Source of the DNA: Betaproteobacteria bacterium
GTDB taxonomy: Bacteria; Pseudomonadota; Gammaproteobacteria; Burkholderiales; Casimicrobiaceae
DNA: 64,000 bases
Reading direction: 5' to 3'
Assembly: GCA_016716425.1 (NCBI GenBank)
Contig: JADJWJ010000022.1
Location: forward strand, 155,762 to 219,761
Under the pieces are notes generated by a model, which ran no database searches, was not told the DNA's origin, and was given only the letters and a program-made list of their open reading frames with translations. This document shows positions 53,310 through 60,430 of this stretch, in pieces. The translations under genes were made by a program, and so were the position numbers. The stretch's first letter is position 1. Each line of letters begins with the position of its first letter.

Positions 53310-53917
53310 ATGAGCGAGAGCGCCTCCGCGGTCCGGTCGTCGAACCGCACGCTGCTCGTGCGGCTGTCGGTCGTCGCGGCCGGCATGTTCGCGTTCGGCT
53401 TCGCGCTGGTCCCGTTCTACGAGCAGATCTGCCGCGTGACCGGGCTGCGCGACCTCGACCGCCCGGCCGCGGCCGTCAACACGCAGGTCGACCCGACGCG
53501 CACCGTGCGCATCGAGCTCGACGCCAACACGCACGGGATGCCGTGGCGGTTCGCGCCGGTCGAGCGCATCGTCGACGTGCACCCGGGCGCGGTGACGCAC
53601 GTCACCTACGAAATTGTCAACACGAGCGACCGGCCCGTCGTCGGGCAGGCGATCCCGAGCTACGGGCCGCAGCACGCGGGGCGGTACTTCCAGAAGCTCG
53701 ATTGCTTCTGCTTCGCCACGCAGACGCTGCAGCCGGGCGAAGTGCGCCGGATGCCGGTCGTGTTCGTCGTCGACCCGGCGGCGCCGGTCGACCTGGCGAC
53801 GATCACGCTGTCGTACACGTTCTTCAGGTGGAGAAGGCGGCGAGAGCTCCTGATGGCAACGCGGCGCGGGCCGGCCCGGCTGGCAGGGTGGTGAGCCATT
53901 TGGAGATCGAACGATGA
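53310..53917 (+). CDS. ctaG: Cytochrome c oxidase assembly protein CtaG/Cox11, frameshifted 3' end
   Basis: The periplasm-facing copper chaperone for CuB. One membrane helix (LSVVAAGMFAFGFALVPFY) is followed by the Cox11 domain with QTDV-like N-terminal loop, PSYGPQHAGRYFQKLDCFCF (Cu ligands Cys132, Cys134) and DLATITLSYTFF. Directly after YTFF the frame is wrong. Restoring one C near 53826 gives QVEKAARAPDGNAARAG and a stop at 53915-53917 overlapping the ctaE ATG. As sequenced, the frame ends at 53894 with a spurious Arg-rich tail. Confidence 0.88.
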
Positions 53918-54777
53918 GCGCAGCCGCCAACGGCGCCAAGCCCTACTACTACGTTCCGCAGCCGTCGCACTGGCCGATCACCGGCTCGCTCGCGCTGCTG
54001 CTGATGGGCGCGGGCGCGGCGTTCTGGTTCAACGCCTACGCGGCCGGGCCGTGGATGACCGCGGCCGGCTTCGCGATCCTCGTGTTCATGCTGTTCGGCT
54101 GGTTCGGCACGGTGATCGGCGAGTCGGAGGCGCGGCTGTACAACAGGAAGGTGGACCTGTCGTTTCGCTGGAGCATGAGCTGGTTCATCTTCTCCGAGGT
54201 GATGTTCTTCGCGGCGTTCTTCGGCGCGCTGTTCTACGTGCGCAACATCTCGGTGCCCGACCTGGGCAGCCTGTCGGCGAAGCTGCTGTGGCCCGACTAC
54301 GCGGCGCAGTGGCCGACCAACGGGCCGTACGAGAAGGCGCAGTTCACGCCGATGGGCGCGATGGGCATCCCGCTGCTCAACACGATCATCCTGCTGACGT
54401 CGGGCGTGACGCTGACGATCGCGCACCACGCGCTGAAGGCGGGCCACCGCGGCGTGCTCACGTTCTGGCTCGCGGCGACGATCGTGCTGGGCTTCACGTT
54501 CGTCGGCTTCCAGGCGTACGAGTACATCCACGCCTACACCGAGATGAACCTCAAGCTGACGACGGGCGTCTACGGCTCGACGTTCTTCATGCTGACCGGG
54601 TTCCACGGCCTGCACGTGACCGTCGGCGCGACGATGCTGCTCGTCATGTTCTTCCGCGTGCTGAAGGGCCACTTCGACGCCGAGCACCACTTCGCGTTCG
54701 AGGCCACCGCGTGGTACTGGCACTTCGTCGACGTCGTCTGGCTGCTGCTGTTCGTGCTGGTGTACTGGCTGATCTGA
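53914..54777 (+). CDS. ctaE: Cytochrome c oxidase subunit III
   Basis: A 287-residue, seven-helix membrane subunit. It shows PSHWPITGSLALLLM near the start, SFRWSMSWFIFSEVMFFAAF, GFQAYEYIHAYTEMNLKL, LTGFHGLHVTVG and the terminal WYWHFVDVVWLLLFVLVYW. The ATG overlaps the corrected ctaG stop. A strong terminator follows 24 bases after the stop. Confidence 0.95.
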   Translation: MSAAANGAKPYYYVPQPSHWPITGSLALLLMGAGAAFWFNAYAAGPWMTAAGFAILVFMLFGWFGTVIGESEARLYNRKVDLSFRWSMSWFIFSEVMFFAAFFGALFYVRNISVPDLGSLSAKLLWPDYAAQWPTNGPYEKAQFTPMGAMGIPLLNTIILLTSGVTLTIAHHALKAGHRGVLTFWLAATIVLGFTFVGFQAYEYIHAYTEMNLKLTTGVYGSTFFMLTGFHGLHVTVGATMLLVMFFRVLKGHFDAEHHFAFEATAWYWHFVDVVWLLLFVLVYWLI

Positions 54778-54800
54778 CGCAAGGCCGCGCCGGCCCGGGG

Positions 54801-54828
54801 AAGCCGCACGGCGCGCCGTGCGGCTTTT
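54801..54828 (+). terminator. Rho-independent terminator after ctaE
   Basis: AAGCCGCACGGC GC GCCGTGCGGCTT is a perfect palindrome followed by TTC, giving a U4 tail. It ends the coxB-ctaE transcript before the oppositely oriented DUF2909 gene. Confidence 0.85.
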
Positions 54829-54842
54829 CGCTGGAACGGTCG

Positions 54843-55043
54843 CTAGCGGACCCCGCCGGCGCCGATCCAGCCCATCCACCAGGCGAAGACCAGGAACGCG
54901 ATGAGGCTCGCCGACAGCCCGACGCGGAGGGTGAGCAGCCAGACGACGCGCTTGCCGCGGCCGGCGTCGCGGTAGAGGAACACGAGCGCCGCGAACAGCG
55001 CGGCGACGATCGCGATCAGGACCGCGACGACGACGATTTTCAT
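54843..55043 (-). CDS. DUF2909 family twin transmembrane protein
   Basis: A 66-residue protein with two membrane helices (VVAVLIAIVAALFAALVFLY and LRVGLSASLIAFLVFAWW) and RDAGRGKRVVWLLTLRV between them, typical of DUF2909. It usually sits between cox subunit III and surf1, as here, on the opposite strand. Role unknown. Confidence 0.85.
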   Translation of the reverse strand: MKIVVVAVLIAIVAALFAALVFLYRDAGRGKRVVWLLTLRVGLSASLIAFLVFAWWMGWIGAGGVR

Positions 55044-55113
55044 GACAGCGTGACCGCGAAGACTCCGTTCCGGCCAGTGTAATCAATATGCCGCCCCCGT
55101 GCTTGCCGCCGCA

Positions 55114-55836
55114 ATGAACGAACCCGCCGCCGGGCCGCCCCGGCGTGCCCGCGTCGCGCTGGTGCCGACGCTGGCGGCGGTCGCCGGCATCGCCGTGTGC
55201 ATCGCCGCCGGCAACTGGCAGCGCGACCGGATGGAGCAGAAGCTCTCGCTGCGCGCGCAGCTCGACGCGGCGAACGCCGCGCCGGCCGTCGCGCTCCCGC
55301 AGGTCACCGACTGGCCCGCGTGGCGTTACCGGACCGTCGTCGCGAACGGCACGTTCGACGCGCAGCGGCAGTTCCTGCTCGACAACAAGGTGCGCGGCGG
55401 GCGCGCCGGCTACGAGGTCGTCGCGCCGCTGGCGCTGCCCGACGGCCGCGTCGTGCTCGTCAACCGCGGCTGGACGCCCGCCGGCGCGACGCGCGCGGAC
55501 CTGCCGTCGGTGCCGCCGCCCGCGGGGCCGGTGCGCGTGCAGGGACGCCTCAACATCCCGCCGGCAGGCTATCTCGAGCTCGCCGCCGAGGCCGCGCCGG
55601 GCGCCGTCTGGCAGAACCTCGACCCGGCGCGCTTCGCGCAGGCGACCGGGGTCGCCGTGCTGCCGGTGGTGATCGAGCAGGCCGCGGCCGAAGGCGGCAA
55701 GGACGCGCTGGTGCGCGAGTGGCCCGCGCCCGACTTCGGCGTCGACAAGCACCGCATCTACATGCTGCAGTGGTACGCGTTCGCGGCGACGGCCGCCGCG
55801 CTGTGGCTGTACTTCACGTTCCGGCGGCGGCCATGA
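55114..55836 (+). CDS. SURF1 family cytochrome oxidase biogenesis protein
   Basis: A 240-residue inner-membrane protein with helices at both ends (ALVPTLAAVAGIAVCIAAG and YAFAATAAALWLYFTF). The SURF1 landmarks are GNWQRDRMEQK, PAWRYRTVVANGTFD, GYEVVAPLALPDGRVVLVNR and KHRIYMLQWYAFA. It helps insert haem a. ATG 55114 gives MNEPAAG; GTG 55099 in frame would add five residues. The stop overlaps an ATG at 55833. Confidence 0.9.
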   Translation: MNEPAAGPPRRARVALVPTLAAVAGIAVCIAAGNWQRDRMEQKLSLRAQLDAANAAPAVALPQVTDWPAWRYRTVVANGTFDAQRQFLLDNKVRGGRAGYEVVAPLALPDGRVVLVNRGWTPAGATRADLPSVPPPAGPVRVQGRLNIPPAGYLELAAEAAPGAVWQNLDPARFAQATGVAVLPVVIEQAAAEGGKDALVREWPAPDFGVDKHRIYMLQWYAFAATAAALWLYFTFRRRP

Positions 55837-55843
55837 GCGCCGC

Positions 55844-56033
55844 CGGGCCGCCCCAAGGCGCTCGCCCCCCTGGGGGGGAGCGGCGCGCAGCGGGGGGGGG
55901 GGGCCCCCAGGCGCTCGCCCCGGGGGGGGGGCGGGGGGGCGGCGCGCCCGGGGGCGCCGGCGCCGCCGGGCCGCCCCCAGGCGCTCGCCCCCCTGGGGGG
56001 AAGCGGCGCGCAGCGCCGCGGGGGGGACCCCTC
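55844..56033. repeat. GC-palindromic repeat cluster with distorted G-runs
   Basis: Two clear copies of GCCGCCGGGCCGCCCC followed by CAGGCGCTCGCCCCCCTGGG (or AAGGCGCTCG) start near 55844 and 55964. A third damaged copy lies between, with GGCCCCCAGGCGCTCGCCCC followed by runs of up to 12 G. The unit is about 60 bases and folds on itself. The G-run lengths are probably misread. The next protein's N-terminus is inside or just after this cluster. Confidence 0.75.
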
Positions 56034-56097
56034 CGAAACGCCGCCGCCGGCCGGCCCGAAACCCGGCGGGCGCCGCACGCTGATCCTGATCGCGCTG

Positions 56098-56607
56098 GTG
56101 ACGATCGCGCCGGTGGTGGCTTCGTACGCCGCGTACTACCTGTTCCCGCGCGACGCGCAGGCGAACTACGGCGAGCTGCTGCCCACGCGGCCGGCCCCCG
56201 AGATCGCGGGCACCGCGCTCGATGGCGCGCAGTTTCGGGTGACGGGCCTCACCGGCAAGTGGGTGCTCGCGATGGCGGCCCCGGGCGGCTGCGACGCGGC
56301 ATGCCAGCAGCAGCTGTACGCGACGCGGCAGGCGCGCATGATCCAGGGCCGCGAAATGGACCGCGTGACCCGCGTCTGGTTCGTCACCGACGACGCGCCG
56401 CCGCCGCCCGCGCTGCTGGCGCAACACCCGGACGTCGTCGCCGTGCGCGTTCCGGCCGGCGCGCTCGCGGCGTGGGGCAAGGGGGCCGACCGCATCTACG
56501 TCGTCGACCCGCTCGGCAACCTGGTGCTGGCCTTCCCGCGCGACCCCGACATCAAGGCGATGGCGAAGGACTTAACGCGCCTGCTCAAGGCGTCCCGCAT
56601 CGGCTGA
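56098..56607 (+). CDS. Thioredoxin-like membrane protein of the oxidase assembly cluster, 5' end uncertain
   Basis: A protein of at least 169 residues with one N-terminal helix (IALVTIAPVVASYAAYYLF, starting upstream of the GTG at 56098) and a SCO/thioredoxin-like domain: GKWVLAMAAPGGCDAACQQQ has a CxxxC pair, and DRIYVVDPLGNLVLAFPRD follows. It is typically found between surf1 and ctaA in related operons. The true start may be ATG 55833, overlapping the surf1 stop, with the repeat cluster inside the coding region; the frame is broken by G-runs. Confidence 0.75.
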   Translation: MTIAPVVASYAAYYLFPRDAQANYGELLPTRPAPEIAGTALDGAQFRVTGLTGKWVLAMAAPGGCDAACQQQLYATRQARMIQGREMDRVTRVWFVTDDAPPPPALLAQHPDVVAVRVPAGALAAWGKGADRIYVVDPLGNLVLAFPRDPDIKAMAKDLTRLLKASRIG

Positions 56608-56617
56608 CGCCCCGGTG

Positions 56618-56623
56618 TAGAAT
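56618..56623 (+). promoter_or_regulatory. Candidate -10 element of ctaB
   Basis: GGTGTAGAATGC contains TAGAAT 45 bases before the ctaB ATG. It lies where ctaA would be expected in this gene order, so ctaB may have its own promoter. No -35 is clear. Confidence 0.4.
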
Positions 56624-56662
56624 GCTCGACTTTTCGCCGCGCCTTCCCCCGACCCCCTCACG

Positions 56663-57544
56663 ATGACCGCCTTAGCCCTTGCCGAGTCCCGCGTCCGGCA
56701 GTTCCTGGCGCTGGCCAAGCCGCGCGTGGTGACGCTGGTCGTGTTCTGCGCGGTGATCGGCATGTTCCTCGCCGTGCCCGGGTTGCCGCCGGCGGACGTC
56801 GTGTTCGTCGCGACGGTGGGCATCGCGCTGGTCGCCGGCGCCGCGGCGGCGGTCAACTGCCTCGTCGAGCAGAAGATCGACGCGATCATGCTGCGCACGC
56901 GCCGGCGGCCGCTGCCGAGCGGCGAACTGACGTCGCTGCAGACGCTGGTGTTCGCCGGCGTCGTCGGCGGCGCGGGGCTGTGGCTGCTCTACAGCTTCGT
57001 CAACCCGCTGACGATGTGGCTGACGCTGGCGACGTTCGTCGGCTACGCGATCGTCTACACGGTGCTGCTGAAGCCCGCCACGCCGCAGAACATCGTGATC
57101 GGCGGCGCGTCGGGGGCGATGCCGCCGGTGCTGGGCTGGGCCGCGGTCGCGGGCGAAGTCGCGCCCGAGGCGCTGCTGCTGTTCCTCATCATCTTCGTGT
57201 GGACGCCGCCGCACTTCTGGTCGCTGGCGCTGTACCGGACGCAGGACTACGCGAAGGCGGGCCTGCCGATGCTGCCGGTCACGCACGGCGCACGCTACAC
57301 GCGGCTCATGATCGTGCTGTACACGGTCGCGCTGATCGGCGCCACGATGCTGCCGTTCGCGATCCGCATGAGCGGCTACCTGTACCTGGCGGCGGCACTC
57401 GGCCTCGGCGCCGTGTTCCTCTGGCGCGCGGTGGCGATGTACGTCCGCTACAGCGACGCGCGCGCGCGCGCGACCTTCAAGTACTCGATCCTCTACCTGG
57501 CCGCGCTGTTCTCGGCGCTGCTGGTCGACCACTACTGGCAGTGA
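56663..57544 (+). CDS. ctaB: Protohaem IX farnesyltransferase (haem O synthase)
   Basis: A 293-residue UbiA-family prenyltransferase with about eight membrane helices that makes haem O. Motifs are LAKPRVVTLVVFCAVIGMFL, NCLVEQKIDAIMLRTRRRPL (first Asp-rich site), FVWTPPHFWSLALYRTQDYA and KAGLPMLPVTHG. It is followed by sco with a one-base overlap. ctaA, for the next step to haem A, is absent from the window. Confidence 0.95.
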   Translation: MTALALAESRVRQFLALAKPRVVTLVVFCAVIGMFLAVPGLPPADVVFVATVGIALVAGAAAAVNCLVEQKIDAIMLRTRRRPLPSGELTSLQTLVFAGVVGGAGLWLLYSFVNPLTMWLTLATFVGYAIVYTVLLKPATPQNIVIGGASGAMPPVLGWAAVAGEVAPEALLLFLIIFVWTPPHFWSLALYRTQDYAKAGLPMLPVTHGARYTRLMIVLYTVALIGATMLPFAIRMSGYLYLAAALGLGAVFLWRAVAMYVRYSDARARATFKYSILYLAALFSALLVDHYWQ

Positions 57545-58140
57545 TGCGCAGCATCGCGGCTCTCGCGCTCGCCGCCCTCGTCGCCGCGTTCACCGCCGGC
57601 TGCGGCCCGGACGCGCCGAAGTTCAGGACGTCGGACATTACCGGCTCGTCGTTCGGCCGCGACTTCGCGCTGACCGACCACGCGGGCAAGCCGGTGACGC
57701 TGGCCGACTTCCGCGGCAAGGCGGTCGTGATGTTCTTCGGCTATACGCAGTGCCCGGACGTGTGCCCGACCACACTCGCCACGCTGTCCGCGGCGATGAA
57801 GGCGCTGGGGCCCGACGCCGACCGCGTGCAGGTGCTGTTCGTGACCGTCGATCCCGACCGCGACACGCAGACGCTGCTCGCGCAGTACGTGCCGGCGTTC
57901 GACCCGCGCTTCGTCGGGCTCCACGGCGACGCGGCGGCCACCGAGCGCGTCGCGAAGGAATTCAAGGTGCTCTACCAGAAGCAGCCGGGCGCGAGCCCCG
58001 GCAGCTACACGGTCGACCACTCGGCGGGCGTCTTCATGTTCGACCCGCAGGGCCGCCTGCGGCTATACGCGAGCCACGGGCAGCCGCCGGACGTGTACGT
58101 GCACGACCTGCAGGCGCTGCTGCGCTCCGGCGCCGGCTGA
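57544..58140 (+). CDS. SCO family copper chaperone lipoprotein
   Basis: A 198-residue protein with a lipoprotein signal (FTAGC, lipidated Cys20) and a thioredoxin-like SCO domain. Copper ligands are Cys70 and Cys74 (GYTQCPDVCP) and His159 (YTVDHSAGVF). SCO proteins metallate CuA of CoxB. The start overlaps the ctaB stop (TGATG). It closes the oxidase biogenesis cluster. Confidence 0.93.
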   Translation: MRSIAALALAALVAAFTAGCGPDAPKFRTSDITGSSFGRDFALTDHAGKPVTLADFRGKAVVMFFGYTQCPDVCPTTLATLSAAMKALGPDADRVQVLFVTVDPDRDTQTLLAQYVPAFDPRFVGLHGDAAATERVAKEFKVLYQKQPGASPGSYTVDHSAGVFMFDPQGRLRLYASHGQPPDVYVHDLQALLRSGAG

Positions 58141-58165
58141 CGGCGCCGCGGTCCCGGGCGCGCGC

Positions 58166-60430
58166 ATGCCGCAGACGCCGGACGGGCTGCTGGCCGCCGC
58201 CGCCGCGCACGTGGCGGCCGGGCGCGCGGCGCCCGCCCTGCGCGCGTACGAGGAAGCGCTCCGGCTCGATCCCGAGCATCCGTTCGTTCTGCTGCAGCTC
58301 GCGGAGCACGCGCTGGCGAGCGGACGGCCCGCCGACGCCGTCGTCCCGCTCGAGCGCGCGGCCGCGGCCGCCGAGCGCCGCGGCGGGCCGGTGCGCGACA
58401 TCCACTTCGCACTCGGCCGCGCGCACATGGCGCAGGGCGCGCCCGCCGCCGCGCTGCCGGCGTTCCGGCGCATGCTCGCCGCGGCGCCCGGAGACGTCGT
58501 CGCGGCGCTCGCCGTGGCGTCGGCGGCGGTCGGTGCCGGCGACGCGCCCGGAGCGGAGCGCGTGCTGCGCGAAGCGCTGCGGACGCAACCGGACGCGCCG
58601 GGCCTCTGGGCCAATCTCGCGGTCGCGCTGTCGGCGCAGCGCAACGCTGACGAGGCGTTCGCGTGCGCGCAGCGCGCCGTCGACCTCGCGCCGGACTCGA
58701 TCGCAGCGTGCCGGGTGCTTGCCGCGGCGGCGGTGGAGTGCGGCCGGGGGGCGGCGGCGATTCCCGCGTGCCGCGCCGCGCTCGCGCGGCGGCCGGGACA
58801 CCCGGCGCTCGCCGCGGCGCTGGCCGACGCGCTGAAGGCCGCCGGCGCGCGCGAGGAAGCATTCGCACTGCTCGCTCCGCTCGCGGCGGCGGCGCCGTCC
58901 CCGGCCGTGCTGGTGAGCCTCGGCGCGCTTGCGATCGAGACCGGCCGCTTCGCCGAGGCGCAGCCGGTGCTGGAGCGGGCGGTGGCCGCCGACGCGCGCA
59001 ACCCGCGCGCGTGGGACAACCTGGGCACCGCGCGCAAGCGCGGCGGCGACGCGGAAGGTGCGGCGGACGCGTACGGCCGCGCGGTGGCGCTCGACCCGGC
59101 CGCCACGCCGTCGTGGTGCAACCTGATCGACGCGCTGCGCGCGCTGTGCGCGTGGGACCGGCTCGAGGAAGCGGAGCGGCAGCGGCAGGCGCGGCGCGCG
59201 CACGGCGGCGTCGATCCGCGCTGGAATCCGTTCGTGGCCGTGCGCGACGACACGTCGCCGCGGCAGCAACTCGCAATCGCGCGCGCGTGGTCGCGCCACA
59301 CGCTGCCGGCGCCTGCCGCCGCGGCGCCGGCGTTCGTGCGCACGCGCGGCGGCCGCCTGCGCGTCGGTTACCTGTCGTCCGACCTGCAGGAGCACGCAAC
59401 TGCGCGCCTGATGGCGGGGCTCTTCGAGCGCCACGACAGGGCAAGGATCGAGACCTTCGCGTACAGCCACGGCGGCGACGACGGCAGCGCGATGCGCGCC
59501 AGGCTCGTCCGCGCGTTCGACCACTGGGTCGACCTCTCGCGCGTCGACGACGACGCGGCGGCGCAGCGGATCCGCGCCGACGCGATCGACGTGCTGGTCG
59601 ACTTGAAGGGCCACACGCAGAACAGCCGGCTCGCGATCCTCGCCCGCCGCCCGGCGCCGGTGCAGGTCCACTACCTGGGCTTCCCCGGAACGCTCGGGTT
59701 CGACGCGGTCACGCACCTCGTCGCCGACGACGTCGTTGCGCCCGCGGCCGACGCCGCGTGGTTCAGCGAGACCGTCGTGCGGCTGCCGCACTGCTACCAG
59801 GTCAACGACGACCGCCGCCCGTTGCCGCCGGCCGCGCCGCGTGCTGCGCTGGGGTTGCCGGCCGAAGCGCTCGTCGTCGCGTGCCTCAACCAGCCGTACA
59901 AGCTGTCGCGGCGCTTCCTGCGGCTGTGGGCCGACGCGATCCGCGCCGTGCCGGACTGCGTGCTGTGGCTGTTCGCCCCGCAGGAGGCGGCGCGGGCGAA
60001 CCTCGCGCGCGAGGCGGCCGCGCTTGGCCTGCCCGCCGCGCGCCTCGCGTTCGCGCCGCCCGCCGCGCACGACGCGCACCTGGCGCGACTCGCGGCTGCG
60101 GATCTCGCGCTCGACGTGCTGCCGTGCGGATCGCACACGACCGGCAGCGACGCGCTGTGGGCCGGCACGCCGCTGCTGACCGTACGCGGCGACACGTTCG
60201 CGGGCCGCGTGGGGACGAGCCTCGCGCGCGCGGCGCTGCTGCCCGAGCTCGCCACCGACACCGTCGATGCCTACGCGGCGTTGCTGCGCGATCTCGTCCG
60301 CGACCGCGAGCGGCTGCGCGCGTACCGGCACCACCTCGCGACGCGGCGTCATGAGCTGCCGCTCTTCGACACCGGTGGCTTCACGCGCGACTTCGAGCGG
60401 GTGCTGGAAGGGCTCGCCGATGGGCGCTGA
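58166..60430 (+). CDS. TPR protein with O-GlcNAc transferase-like (GT41/SPINDLY) domain
   Basis: A 754-residue cytosolic protein. Residues 1 to about 330 are tetratricopeptide repeats, each with Ala-rich helix pairs (for example AWDNLGTARKRGGDAEGAAD). The rest is a GT41-type catalytic domain: LRVGYLSSDLQEHATARLMA, VDLKGHTQNSRLAILARRPA, VQVHYLGFPGT, CLNQPYKLSRRFLR and DVLPCGSHTTGSDALW. Such enzymes glycosylate Ser/Thr of proteins, sometimes flagellin. It is followed by a paralogue overlapping by 11 bases. The acceptor is unknown. Confidence 0.87.
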   Translation: MPQTPDGLLAAAAAHVAAGRAAPALRAYEEALRLDPEHPFVLLQLAEHALASGRPADAVVPLERAAAAAERRGGPVRDIHFALGRAHMAQGAPAAALPAFRRMLAAAPGDVVAALAVASAAVGAGDAPGAERVLREALRTQPDAPGLWANLAVALSAQRNADEAFACAQRAVDLAPDSIAACRVLAAAAVECGRGAAAIPACRAALARRPGHPALAAALADALKAAGAREEAFALLAPLAAAAPSPAVLVSLGALAIETGRFAEAQPVLERAVAADARNPRAWDNLGTARKRGGDAEGAADAYGRAVALDPAATPSWCNLIDALRALCAWDRLEEAERQRQARRAHGGVDPRWNPFVAVRDDTSPRQQLAIARAWSRHTLPAPAAAAPAFVRTRGGRLRVGYLSSDLQEHATARLMAGLFERHDRARIETFAYSHGGDDGSAMRARLVRAFDHWVDLSRVDDDAAAQRIRADAIDVLVDLKGHTQNSRLAILARRPAPVQVHYLGFPGTLGFDAVTHLVADDVVAPAADAAWFSETVVRLPHCYQVNDDRRPLPPAAPRAALGLPAEALVVACLNQPYKLSRRFLRLWADAIRAVPDCVLWLFAPQEAARANLAREAAALGLPAARLAFAPPAAHDAHLARLAAADLALDVLPCGSHTTGSDALWAGTPLLTVRGDTFAGRVGTSLARAALLPELATDTVDAYAALLRDLVRDRERLRAYRHHLATRRHELPLFDTGGFTRDFERVLEGLADGR

